This document shows, one piece after another, positions 26,506-34,960 of a DNA stretch of 34,989 nt. This DNA is from a virus. The DNA is taken from IMG/VR virus record IMGVR_UViG_3300042309_000652, positions 1 through 34,989 of that record. The stretch is one strand, 5' to 3'. Below the pieces are notes generated by a model. The model was not told where the DNA came from, did not search any database, and saw nothing but the letters and a program-made list of their open reading frames with translations. How positions within the stretch are numbered: position 1 is the first letter of the stretch; each line of letters begins with the position of its first letter. A program made the translations under genes and the position numbers.

Positions 26506-29441
26506 GCTGTCTCGATGATATCGGCCAGATCGCTTGCGGTTGAAGTAGCCGCGCCGCTTGCCCCCATATACGGCCATGTCGGCGGCGTTGGGGCTGGCAT
26601 TCCGCCCGGAGGATTCGGGGCGCACCGCTTCTCAAGGTCGGGCTGAACGGCAATCCAGTAGGACGAGAAACCAAGCCGATTCGCCACCTCGTACACGGTC
26701 ACGATGTTCGGAGCCGGGATGCGCGGCAGGATGATGTCCTGATCCTCGTTCTCGCCGGAATCCTGCACGAACGGCGTACCGCCTACCGAGGTCGGCGGAA
26801 CTTGAACCGACCCGTTATCGACTGGGTTGAACCATTGCTCGTACAGGTTGAACGCCACGCCAGAGGTCATGCCCTTGTAGCCCAGCGCGTCCGCCGATGA
26901 CCAATACATGGTGAACGGGTTTGCATCCGGCGTGGCCTCGACGAAGAAATACTTGGTGATGCTGAACGGCTGCGCGTCTTGCGGATTGTTTTCGGGGATC
27001 GCTGGAATGCTTTGCTTGCCGATGATCCGAGCCATAAACACCCGCAGCACGTTGCCCTTGTGAGGACGGCGAACGGTCAAGTGCCGGATACCCGATCGCA
27101 GGAACGCACCCGAGCCAGCACCCGCCGTCATGGTCTGAATCTTCGCGGCTTGCGGATACAGAAGCGGGTTTGTGTTGCTGCCCCAGATTCGATAAAGCAC
27201 GTTCTGAATGTCAGGCGCACCGAACTTCACGCACTCGTACTGCAAGCCAACGCTAGGCGTGATCTGCCGCAGAACGCCTCCCATGACACCCAGCGGCATT
27301 CGGTTGAAGGTGGCATCGCCATCCGCCACGAACCGCAGTTCGTTCATCCGCAGTTCAAGCAGTTCCCGCCGCCGCTTGAGGCTCGTGTCAAACCGAGCCG
27401 TCGAGTTCAAGTTGAAAACGTCGCTACTCTCAAGCGGCGTATCGGTAATCTGCGCGGGGTCGATCGACTTGTATGCCGTCCGCAGCAAGCCCGACGAGTA
27501 GTTCCACGGCGTTTCGTAGTCCACCACTTCCGCATCCGGCACGACCCCCGTATCAATCTTTAGGTTCGTGTTGCCTATGCCCTTGGTGCGACCGCCCGCC
27601 GCGAAGTACCACTCCGGCCAGAAGTTGAATGTTCCTCCCGTCGCGGTGTAGTGATTCGTCCCCGGCAGCCAAAGAGGGACATACCCCGCTGGCGAGTTGT
27701 GACCAACCATCGCCGGGATGTGATCGCGCAACTCAACCGTGATGTGCTGCGCCGCGCTACGGCTGCTGTGCCACATGGCCGCAGCGTCGGATGCAAGGCC
27801 CGTAACAAACCGGGTCGATAGAACGCCGTCGTTTGTCGTGTGGCTACGGCAATCGACTAGATGCGCGAACGTGTGTCCGAGATTCGTTGCTCGACTCGTA
27901 AACACACCGAACCAGTCGTAGCCAAGTTGACCTGATCCCTCTGGCCCAAAGCGCGAGCAGTAATGCGCCTCGTGTGTCAGAATCACCGTCTGCGGAAGGT
28001 CAATCGTCATCGTGTTGATGTAACCCGCGACCCTGTGCGTTTCCATGTTGCCCAACCATTCACCAAGGTTGGGAACAGACTGCCTAGGCACTCGGTCATT
28101 CTGGCCCGTGTTGGATCGACGCGCGAGTGACAAGATCAGCGATGGCACACCACGGTCATACAGCCATACACAGCCAAGACGCTGCGCGAATGCGTCCAAT
28201 GCCTCACCCAGCGTCATGCCTCGGAAGTCGAGGTTGATGATGTCGCCATCGTCAAACGCATCCTCGCCGCCGTTGATCTGGCGGTTGTAGAAATCCAAGT
28301 CGAGTTGCAACCCATAAGTGCCTGCCGCCATCGCCATCTGTGCTGCAAAGTGTGAAATCAGTGCGTCGCGGCTGTACGGCTGCTGGATGTGTGTGGGCGC
28401 ACCTGCGGTATTTGTCCAATGCCTATTGGTGCGGTTGTTCTTGATGTAGTGATTCCACGATGGCGCACGATCTCCATCTGCAACAATGTTTGCGAAGCCG
28501 GGGAATTCCAGCATCGCAGGTGGATACGAAACCGTGGTCTTGACCGTGTGCGATTCAAACGCCACGGGCGGATCAGCCAGCATATTGAATGCCGAACGCG
28601 CCATGCCGCCGCTGTAGGTCTTACCCTCTGCATCTGTTATTTCGCCATCGGTAACGATGCCATCCTGCACCGCGTTGAACATATACGCCGATGATCGAAT
28701 GCCATGCAGCATCCATCTCGCATCAACAAACTCAACGAGAAACAATGCGGATTCGGATTGACGTGGCCTACCTGAATCGTTCACGGCTGCCAACGCGCTC
28801 GCAGGCCGCAACAGTTCGATGACCTTTGTCAGAATCAAGCCCTTGTAAACCATCGACCTGCCGGGGCTAGGCAAGTGTTGCAACTTGCTCGATTGCGCTT
28901 GAACGCCCCGCGTGATGGGTAGTTGTGCAGGCCCTAGTTCCGTTGCCTTGCGATTCTCTGCAACCTCTCGGGTTTCAAGCGTTCCAAAACCGGAGTTTGG
29001 AGGTGGTCTTTCCGAATTGTCCTGCGCGGCCAAACCCTCTGCAGGTACAGGCTCCTCGCGCTCCGCAGGAATTGTGATACCCACGTTGTTGACAATCTTG
29101 ATTTTGGGCGCAGGCAATAACGCGGGGGTCGCTGGCGCGACTATTTCGCTACTTGCAGACGTGCCAAGCGGCTCAACGATATACAACTCCCAAGGATCTG
29201 TTGAGTCGTTCCCGCTTGCAGCCTGTGAGCGCCAGATTGCGCCCAAGGCAGAATCGGGCCGTACAAGCACTTTCGCATGAAGCCAGTTTGACGCGCCGAC
29301 GAGCGGCGATTCCACCTGATTCACGGTCGAGGGATCAAGTCCCGCTCGCACCAACAGCGCGTCTATCTCGGCGTTTCGGCATATGACCTCCGCATAGCCT
29401 GCGGATGTCGAGGTGATTATCCATCCTAATACGCCGGACAT
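26502..29441 (-). CDS. Large tail protein, hub/baseplate-like (979 aa)
   Basis: 979 aa; the start is MSGVLGWIITSTSAGYAEV at 29441, 1 nt after the upstream stop (the open frame continues upstream over the preceding gene and is rejected). The N terminus is followed by a Pro/Ala/Ser-rich stretch (about 85-170). A large beta-rich body includes GMTLGEALDAFAQRLGCVWLYDRGVPSLILSLARR near residue 400, an element seen in tail hub or baseplate proteins that bind as rings. The C terminus is Pro/Ala-rich. Position after the tape measure and the 596-aa protein fits a tail hub or central tip protein. No peptidase motif was found. The assignment is by position and size. Confidence 0.6.
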   Translation of the reverse strand: MSGVLGWIITSTSAGYAEVICRNAEIDALLVRAGLDPSTVNQVESPLVGASNWLHAKVLVRPDSALGAIWRSQAASGNDSTDPWELYIVEPLGTSASSEIVAPATPALLPAPKIKIVNNVGITIPAEREEPVPAEGLAAQDNSERPPPNSGFGTLETREVAENRKATELGPAQLPITRGVQAQSSKLQHLPSPGRSMVYKGLILTKVIELLRPASALAAVNDSGRPRQSESALFLVEFVDARWMLHGIRSSAYMFNAVQDGIVTDGEITDAEGKTYSGGMARSAFNMLADPPVAFESHTVKTTVSYPPAMLEFPGFANIVADGDRAPSWNHYIKNNRTNRHWTNTAGAPTHIQQPYSRDALISHFAAQMAMAAGTYGLQLDLDFYNRQINGGEDAFDDGDIINLDFRGMTLGEALDAFAQRLGCVWLYDRGVPSLILSLARRSNTGQNDRVPRQSVPNLGEWLGNMETHRVAGYINTMTIDLPQTVILTHEAHYCSRFGPEGSGQLGYDWFGVFTSRATNLGHTFAHLVDCRSHTTNDGVLSTRFVTGLASDAAAMWHSSRSAAQHITVELRDHIPAMVGHNSPAGYVPLWLPGTNHYTATGGTFNFWPEWYFAAGGRTKGIGNTNLKIDTGVVPDAEVVDYETPWNYSSGLLRTAYKSIDPAQITDTPLESSDVFNLNSTARFDTSLKRRRELLELRMNELRFVADGDATFNRMPLGVMGGVLRQITPSVGLQYECVKFGAPDIQNVLYRIWGSNTNPLLYPQAAKIQTMTAGAGSGAFLRSGIRHLTVRRPHKGNVLRVFMARIIGKQSIPAIPENNPQDAQPFSITKYFFVEATPDANPFTMYWSSADALGYKGMTSGVAFNLYEQWFNPVDNGSVQVPPTSVGGTPFVQDSGENEDQDIILPRIPAPNIVTVYEVANRLGFSSYWIAVQPDLEKRCAPNPPGGMPAPTPPTWPYMGASGAATSTASDLADIIETA

Positions 29442-29442
29442 T

Positions 29443-31233
29443 TCAACGCCGATTGTAGTAGGTCTGCGGCTCGGGATCGCCGTTGTAGTTCTGACGCAGG
29501 TTGTAGGTCTGCGCCGTTCCGAACGGTGTGCGCGGGCCTTGAATCTCCGTTGGAGTCCATGCGCGTACCAGCGTTCCGCCATCGCCAGTCAGGCTTACGC
29601 CGCCAAGCGTTTCGTTGGTCGTGTTCTGCGACAGCGGCACGTTGACCTGAAGCGTTCGGGTCGCACTAATCATGTAGAGGCGATTCCCGCTGGCATCTGG
29701 AGGAGCATCATTGACACTCATGGTCATATCTAGAACGATTGCGCCCTCGTCCATGCGCGGCCACGGGATCGGAGCGTTCGGCCCGGTCGTGACCGCCTCG
29801 ACGGACTGCACAACGATGACCTGCGGCAAGCGCATCTGGAAACTGTATTGGTTATATCCACCCATCGCCTCCAGCATCGTCAGCCCGGTGGTCTGTGTAA
29901 TCGTCTGCTTACTCGACCATCGCACCGTTCGCGCTGCGCTGTCTCGCGTTTCTGAATCGCCGTCCGTTGCAGGCGCATTGACGGGCAACTCATCATCTTG
30001 CCGCGTCTGCCCCTCGGACGGAGTACCCGCAATCACGTTGACGGTGATATTTGTTTCGCCCATGAACGACGCAAGACCAGAACCCGCCGTGCATGGGTCA
30101 TATCGCAGAAGTGCCGTTCGGCTTACAGAAGCCTTTGCAACCTCAAACAAGTTCCCGCCATAAGCGTCTGGGAACGCTTGTCCCGTAGGCTGCTCGGGCA
30201 GATATGGCGAACCAAACAGCATCGACTTCAGATTCGCGTCGATGTTGTTCCCAAGGTTGTTGGCTTCCGTGTTTGTGGGGAAGCCCATCGCCACAACCTC
30301 AAACGTGACCATGTTGCCCTTGAAGATCGACGGCTCGCCAATCTTGAAGGATTGGATGATGTCTGGATTCGTGCCGACGAAATTGATCCGCGTCATGGCG
30401 GTATCAATGCAGGCCGTAAGCAACTCAAACTTGTCTACGAATGCCGCCTCAAAGGACACCTTGAACGTCTTGGTGCCGAGCATATTGTCGAGGCTGCGTT
30501 CGTAATCGAACGACGCATCGCCATCGAACACAGGCTTCGGGAGGTTCCATTGCAACTGCTTGTCCTCAACATCAAAGACAAGCGTTCGCAAGGACGCATC
30601 AACGTAGTATTCCTGCTTCGTTCGCTGGAAGCCATACGGCAAGAACCCCGCCACCAGACGGCGATAGAAGTCCGGGTTCGGGCCAGCGTTGTAGGTCGTT
30701 TGCGGGCCGACGTATGGGTTCTGCTCGGTAGCCGATACGTTGGCGAACGTCAGCGGTGTAGTCCCGGTCGCTTGCGGGCTGATTGTCAGCGATCCCGAGC
30801 GATTGATGCGGAGATAGCCGCGCTCGTCAATTGTGTGCCGTTGAATGCACTCAAACCGCTGGATTGGCGTTGTTCCGCAGTCATAGAAGACGAACGTGAA
30901 GCCCACGACATAGGAAGCCACGTTGCCGCCGTGGATCTCGTTGATGTTCACCGTAGGCAACGGGCCATTCCGAGCATCTACCGTGTCGTCTGATAGCGTG
31001 AAGTTGCTACCGTCATCCCACTTCAGCACCAGCGACTTGCGCGGTGTGTTCAGCGTATTCTTCAACTCCGCGAACTTGGTGAACGTGCCAGTTTCCTTGA
31101 TGACACCGACACCCTCAAGTGTGCACTTCTTGCCCGTGCGATTGAACGCACCGCCCTCGTACTCGTTCTCAACCGAGAAACGCGTGATGCGAGCGTTCGA
31201 GATCGCGACCGAGTTGTAGGTAACGATGGCCAT
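29443..31233 (-). CDS. Distal tail or baseplate-like protein (596 aa)
   Basis: 596 aa, beta-rich. It starts MAIVTYNSVAISNARITRFSVENEYEGGAFNRTGKKCTLEGVGVIKETGTFTKFAELKN, a pattern of a tail-ring or tube-like beta domain, and continues in two or three such domains (FDVEDKQLQWNLPKPVFDGDASFDYERSLDNMLGTKTFKVSFEAAFVDKFELLT). GAGG lies 5-8 nt before the ATG. It starts 3 nt after the tape measure gene and ends 1 nt before the 979-aa gene. The order tape measure, this protein, 979-aa protein is that of distal tail protein and hub in siphoviruses. No sequence signature proves it. Confidence 0.6.
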   Translation of the reverse strand: MAIVTYNSVAISNARITRFSVENEYEGGAFNRTGKKCTLEGVGVIKETGTFTKFAELKNTLNTPRKSLVLKWDDGSNFTLSDDTVDARNGPLPTVNINEIHGGNVASYVVGFTFVFYDCGTTPIQRFECIQRHTIDERGYLRINRSGSLTISPQATGTTPLTFANVSATEQNPYVGPQTTYNAGPNPDFYRRLVAGFLPYGFQRTKQEYYVDASLRTLVFDVEDKQLQWNLPKPVFDGDASFDYERSLDNMLGTKTFKVSFEAAFVDKFELLTACIDTAMTRINFVGTNPDIIQSFKIGEPSIFKGNMVTFEVVAMGFPTNTEANNLGNNIDANLKSMLFGSPYLPEQPTGQAFPDAYGGNLFEVAKASVSRTALLRYDPCTAGSGLASFMGETNITVNVIAGTPSEGQTRQDDELPVNAPATDGDSETRDSAARTVRWSSKQTITQTTGLTMLEAMGGYNQYSFQMRLPQVIVVQSVEAVTTGPNAPIPWPRMDEGAIVLDMTMSVNDAPPDASGNRLYMISATRTLQVNVPLSQNTTNETLGGVSLTGDGGTLVRAWTPTEIQGPRTPFGTAQTYNLRQNYNGDPEPQTYYNRR

Positions 31234-31236
31234 AGA

Positions 31237-32184
31237 TCACCTCAAGTGCGCTGCGCCCCAAGGCTTCTTGCGATTGCTCGTGGCGTTGGCGGTCAGATCC
31301 CACAACTGCTGATTCACCCATGTATTCGGATCTTGCGAACCGGCCTTCCTGTTTCCCTTCTCAATCGCCTCTAGGATCTTGTGCAGTTCCGGGCTGATCT
31401 TGGCGAGGTCGGCTTTGACTGCTTCCCACTCGCTCGTAATGGCGATGCCCGCGATACCCGCGCCCGTGGTCGCTACGCCCGCCGCAAGCAGGCCATATGC
31501 ACCAAGCGACGCACCACCCGTGGGAGCAGCGGTTACAAGCGCAGCGATGCCGAGCAGCGTCATTAGTGCGCCACCTGCGCCAAGCAGTCCCATAGAGGTT
31601 TGTGCCTTGCCTGTGCTTGTCTGGGACAGATATTCCGTTAGTTTGGCAACGCCGATCAGCACCGCCTTCGACAGACTCAAGATCAACGGCGTAAGAGCCT
31701 TTACGGCAACCACCAGCACCCCACCAATAGCCGTGAAGATCGCGCTGATCGCCATGCGGACAGGCGCGAGCAACGCCATCAGTTCTCGATACCAGCGCAG
31801 CACGAGCGTATAGAGCGGCCCGAGCAAATTGCCCTGCGCGATGGTGTCGAGCGTGGACTGCACCTTGATGAGCGCGGCCTGCATCTGCACCGCGCCGGAA
31901 TACTTGCCGCCTTCCATGATGCCCGATACCGAGCGCGAGATAATGCTCTGCACCGTGTTGGCGTAGTCAGACAACTTGCCGACGAAGCCGCTGACAACGC
32001 CCGTCAAGGCCGTAAACGTGTTTCCAAGCGTCGCCGCCGTGCGGGCAACCGTCTGCACGAACGTCCCCGGCGACACCGCACCGCCACCGCTCGCGCCGCC
32101 GCTCTTTGGAAGCGGCCCTGTGCTGGAGCCTCCACCGAACATATCGGGAAACTCGATCTTGATAGATCCCAAGTCTTCAGGCAT
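31237..32184 (-). CDS. Putative short tape measure protein (315 aa)
   Basis: 315 aa. An N-terminal Gly/Ser/Pro part (FGGGSSTGPLPKSGGASGGGAVSPG), then helical stretches, and two long hydrophobic regions (about 145-170, SAIFTAIGGVLVVAVKALTPLILSL; about 200-250, LLGAGGALMTLLGIAALVTAAP...AGVATTGAGIAGIAITS). The C terminus is basic and Trp-containing. Membrane-like segments in a helical protein between the chaperone and the distal tail genes are typical of tape measures. At about 0.15 nm per residue it would set a tail of roughly 47 nm, short for a siphovirus. Two genes separate it from the chaperone, which is less usual. Confidence 0.6.
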   Translation of the reverse strand: MPEDLGSIKIEFPDMFGGGSSTGPLPKSGGASGGGAVSPGTFVQTVARTAATLGNTFTALTGVVSGFVGKLSDYANTVQSIISRSVSGIMEGGKYSGAVQMQAALIKVQSTLDTIAQGNLLGPLYTLVLRWYRELMALLAPVRMAISAIFTAIGGVLVVAVKALTPLILSLSKAVLIGVAKLTEYLSQTSTGKAQTSMGLLGAGGALMTLLGIAALVTAAPTGGASLGAYGLLAAGVATTGAGIAGIAITSEWEAVKADLAKISPELHKILEAIEKGNRKAGSQDPNTWVNQQLWDLTANATSNRKKPWGAAHLR

Positions 32185-32662
32185 CGCTCACCGTCCTAAT
32201 GATGGTGCGGAATTGTGCATACGCACTAGCCAGACCTTCGATATCGTCGTGCTGGCCGTTCTCGACCTTGAGCAACACCTGCGCGTCAACGCCCGTGCTT
32301 GGGTCGAACGCTGCGAGGGTCTTGGCCACCTCAAACGCAAGCGGGAACGCGCCGCGCGGAAGGATGCCCGTAGAACCGTCCATCAGAAGCCGCTTCGTGT
32401 CGCGCTTGCCGAGATCAAGTTCCACGCGCACGACTACATGGATTCGATACTCCATAACCATCGCGTTCATGCCGGAGTTCTCTCCGATGACGGTCAGATT
32501 GAGCGGCTCGATCTGGATGCTCGGAACAACACCCGATTGCAGCGTCAGACGGTCTACAACGAAGATTCGCGTGGTCGCAAGGGTCGCAGGAATCTGCGAC
32601 TGAATGCGCGTGACCATCGACGCGAAGAAAGTCTCTAGCGTTGTAGAGGTGGTCACGCTCAC
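32177..32662 (-). CDS. Tail terminator-like protein (161 aa)
   Basis: 161 aa: N-terminal helix (TSTTLETFFASMVTRIQSQIPATLATTRIFVVDRLTLQSG), beta core (IQIEPLNLTVIGENSGMNAMVMEYRIHVVVRVELDLGKRDTKRLL), a helical middle and a strand-rich end (QVLLKVENGQHDDIEGLASAYAQFRTIIRT). This alpha/beta plan and length match tail terminators (gpU-like), which cap the tail tube. The position, after the virion protein and before the tape measure, is plausible but differs from lambda, where the terminator precedes the tube gene. Overlaps by ATGA with the upstream gene and 8 nt with the tape measure. Confidence 0.5.
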   Translation of the reverse strand: MSVTTSTTLETFFASMVTRIQSQIPATLATTRIFVVDRLTLQSGVVPSIQIEPLNLTVIGENSGMNAMVMEYRIHVVVRVELDLGKRDTKRLLMDGSTGILPRGAFPLAFEVAKTLAAFDPSTGVDAQVLLKVENGQHDDIEGLASAYAQFRTIIRTVSDA

Positions 32663-33927
32663 GGAATCACGCTGTTGGTCACGGTGGGAGGTGCGGCGGC
32701 GAAGGTAGTGGGAAGTTCAACGCCATTGGCAAACGGCGCGAAGAACCGCTCGGTGTACGAAAGCACGGACGAGGCGTAGTTGTTCGTCACCTGCACGGTC
32801 ATGCGGTCGCCGATACGCCAGTCGGTCTCGCCGCTAATGATCTGGAAGAACTGGCCGTTCGTGCCAGCCTGCGCCGGAACGTAAACAAACATTCCGTCGA
32901 TCGCCACTTCAAGTCCCGAAGCGGTGGTGTCTTCAGCAAAAAACGTCGCATACAACGCAGTCACAGGCGCATCAAAACTGCTGCGATATGACGAATACAC
33001 CAGAGTCCACGAAGTTGCTGTTGGGCTGACCGCTGCCGATGCCGCAGCACCAGAGGTGTTGTCTTCTAGTTCCATCGTAATGTCGCGCGTAGCCGTTCCA
33101 GCCAATTTCTTGTACCAAAACCCGAAAATCACTCTCTTACCCGGCCCAAGTGCTTGTGTTGGAATTGTCTGCTTGATTTCTGTTTTGACGCTGTTGCTGC
33201 TGATCTTCAACGCAGACGATCCGCGCATCGCTCCGCTAGTCAGTTGCGAAATCATGGTTGAGTTGGACAAAATCGTCCAACCATCCGGCAAGCCACCCAC
33301 CCACGTTTCAAACGTGCCGTTGTTGATGAGGTTTGTTCCCGCCGTATAGTCATTGCTCGCCATCGTCGTTGACAGCCCCGTGCCACCCGGCCACAGGCTG
33401 TCGTTGATGTTGTTGTATGCCGCGCTCCCGGTCACGCTGAAGACCTCGCTACCAGCCGCCGCGCCCGTGGTGGTATCGCTGATGCATTGGAATTGGAGCA
33501 AGTCTGTCCGGCTCATTTGTGAAGCCGTACCAAACACGATGGTTCCCGTTCCCGTACCCGTGCGGCTAACACCACCGATGGTCACGGTGTTCTCAAGCAA
33601 CGTGGTTGAGCCCGCTCGCATCTGCCTAGCCAGTTCCCGCATGGCCGGAATCGTGGACTTCGGAATGTTGGCGTTGTCCGCCGTCACCATCTCCGTAAGG
33701 GTCTTGGTCGCACCCTGAACGGCGGTAGTAATCGTCGCGTCGGTGCTGTTGTAGATCCCAAGGAACTGGTTGAGGACGGGCGTGAACATATACCGCGTGG
33801 CTGCGGTGTATTGCGCGTCAAGGTTGGTCGCGCGAGTCACGATGCCAGAGCGAGCATCCAACTGCGTCTTGGCAATGCCGAAATGCCCGCCGAGGCGGTT
33901 GTAGAGCGTGGTCAGAGATACGGTCAT
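32659..33927 (-). CDS. Virion protein with carbohydrate-binding-like domain, copy 1 (422 aa)
   Basis: 422 aa. N-terminal helical half (1-115), a transition region with SEVFSVTGSAA...WPGGTG (179-184), then NGTFETWVGGLPDGWTIL (203-220) opening a beta domain of about 150 residues like CBM4/9, with a C-terminal domain from about 367 (TDWRIGDRMTV) ending TNSVIP. It aligns end to end with the 458-aa gene at 22887-24263. The start at 33927 overlaps the frameshifted chaperone stop as ATGA, so it is co-translated with tail assembly genes. Likely a tail or tail-fibre component able to bind glycans; sugar binding itself is inferred. Confidence 0.75.
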   Translation of the reverse strand: MTVSLTTLYNRLGGHFGIAKTQLDARSGIVTRATNLDAQYTAATRYMFTPVLNQFLGIYNSTDATITTAVQGATKTLTEMVTADNANIPKSTIPAMRELARQMRAGSTTLLENTVTIGGVSRTGTGTGTIVFGTASQMSRTDLLQFQCISDTTTGAAAGSEVFSVTGSAAYNNINDSLWPGGTGLSTTMASNDYTAGTNLINNGTFETWVGGLPDGWTILSNSTMISQLTSGAMRGSSALKISSNSVKTEIKQTIPTQALGPGKRVIFGFWYKKLAGTATRDITMELEDNTSGAAASAAVSPTATSWTLVYSSYRSSFDAPVTALYATFFAEDTTASGLEVAIDGMFVYVPAQAGTNGQFFQIISGETDWRIGDRMTVQVTNNYASSVLSYTERFFAPFANGVELPTTFAAAPPTVTNSVIP

Positions 33928-34435
33928 GCGCGGTTCCTATCTGTCTTGAGGCTATCCAGCATCATTTCGACCTGTTCCCGAGCCGATGGGGGCTTGCTGG
34001 TAATCGCAGATTTGAACTCATGTTCTGCGGTTTTGTCGCCCAAAGCAAGACGAACGGACATCAACGATGGCAGGCTGTGCCACGCGTTAGCCATCCGCAA
34101 GTTCATCATGCAGCCCAACGCCACCTCTTTCGGCATGGCGTAAGGACTCACGCCGTAGACGGCCATGAACATCGCTACGGCGCGAGCGCTTTTCCCAACT
34201 GCTGGAGCCTCATCGTGACCTTCAGGCCGATTGCCAGAAGGTATGCGTCGGGCAACGCTGCAACCACGTCGGAAGGCTCGGCGCACTTCCGCACCACCTC
34301 GATCAGTTGCGCGTTCTGGTTCTCCTCGACCTTGCCATTCAAGGCGACTTCGGCCATGACGAGCATCCCGTCGATGGTGAACTCCTTGCCCTGAATCGTC
34401 ACTCGGATATTGAAATCGTCGTTCTCGGTAGCCAT
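33924..34435 (-). CDS. Tail assembly chaperone, -1 frameshift product (gpG-T-like)
   Basis: 170 aa predicted: codons 1-82 of the short form, then after a -1 shift at GGGAAAA the frame continues as SARAVAMFMAVYGVSPYAMPKEVALGCMMNLRMANAWHS and ends KTDRNRA at 33924. The second part reads as genuine helical protein. Its stop overlaps the next gene by ATGA, and without the shift a 247-nt gap would lie here in an otherwise packed genome. The lambda G-T protein recruits the tape measure through its T domain; the same role is inferred. The alternative of a separate gene from an internal ATG (for example Met97 of the long form) is less attractive. Confidence 0.7.
34175..34435 (-). CDS. Tail assembly chaperone, short form (gpG-like)
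   Basis: 86 aa. The protein ends LKVTMRLQQLGKALAP in the zero frame. Helical, no catalytic residues; it opens MATENDDFNIRVTIQGKEFTIDGMLVMAEVALNG. It lies between tail tube and tail genes, where lambda G lies, and carries a -1 slippery site close to its stop (34190-34196). The short form should be made by most ribosomes, with the frameshifted long form as the minority product, as in lambda. The family sequence itself is not recognised, but gene order and the site agree. Confidence 0.75.
   Translation of the reverse strand: MATENDDFNIRVTIQGKEFTIDGMLVMAEVALNGKVEENQNAQLIEVVRKCAEPSDVVAALPDAYLLAIGLKVTMRLQQLGKALAP
34190..34196 (-). promoter_or_regulatory. -1 ribosomal frameshift site GGGAAAA
   Basis: The minus strand reads G GGA AAA in the frame of the short chaperone (codons 81-82), four codons before its stop. 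This is X XXY YYZ, differing from lambda GGGAAAG only in the last base. A possible small stem (CGCT ... AGCG) follows. Confidence 0.75.
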
Positions 34436-34456
34436 GTCGGAAGTCTATCCGCTTGG

Positions 34457-34960
34457 TCAAGTGACCGTGTAAATGGCTCGGTTCGCCGTGACGGGCAGAA
34501 TCTCAAACCGGAATGCAGCCCTCGTCGGCTTGTTGCCCACGTCGCGCAGGTTGTGCGAAATCAAGCGGCAGTTGTCCACCTGATAGGTGGGCCGACCAGC
34601 AATAGTCGGCGTGACCTTGATAGACACGAACTGATCCGTTGCCGTGTTTCCTGTGCTAATCAGAACGCCGACCGTAGGGAAAATGATGCCATTTGACCCC
34701 AAGCCGTTCATGGCACTAAACATGGACGCAATCGCAGAAGCGTCATACTGAACCAGCGTGAAATTGACGAACGCCGCCGCGCCCATCAAGATCGAGTTTG
34801 CTGGCATTGAGCCAAACTCGTTCGTTTGAATGTCGGAATACTTGTATTCCATCTCAATGTTGAACAGGTCATCGTTATCCGCTCTGCCGAGCGTGGCGTG
34901 ACTCGTAGTTCCGGTGGCCCATTGGATGTTGTGCGGGCCTGTGACGTTCAGAATCGACAT
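34457..34960 (-). CDS. Tail tube protein
   Basis: 167 aa. MSILNVTGPHNIQWATGTTSHATLGRADNDDLFNIEMEYKYSDIQTNEFGSMPANSILMGAAAFVNFTLVQYDASAIASM: a 'N(I/V)TGP..I ... G.(T/A) ... I.TD..G..P.D...MG....V..TL..YD' pattern I recall from phage tube proteins. The rest is beta-rich and ends ANRAIYTVT. A tube protein polymerises into the tail shaft. The start at 34960 has GGAGG 7 nt before the ATG (34968-34972), suggesting strong translation as for an abundant protein. It directly follows the tail completion gene across the circle junction. The first residues appear again as a fragment at 19-115. Confidence 0.7.
   Translation of the reverse strand: MSILNVTGPHNIQWATGTTSHATLGRADNDDLFNIEMEYKYSDIQTNEFGSMPANSILMGAAAFVNFTLVQYDASAIASMFSAMNGLGSNGIIFPTVGVLISTGNTATDQFVSIKVTPTIAGRPTYQVDNCRLISHNLRDVGNKPTRAAFRFEILPVTANRAIYTVT

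Noticed and set aside
29998-30993. Plus-strand frame of 331 codons opposite the 596-aa tail protein
   Set aside because: Antisense shadow; no ribosome site, no recognisable domain and an Arg-rich composition.
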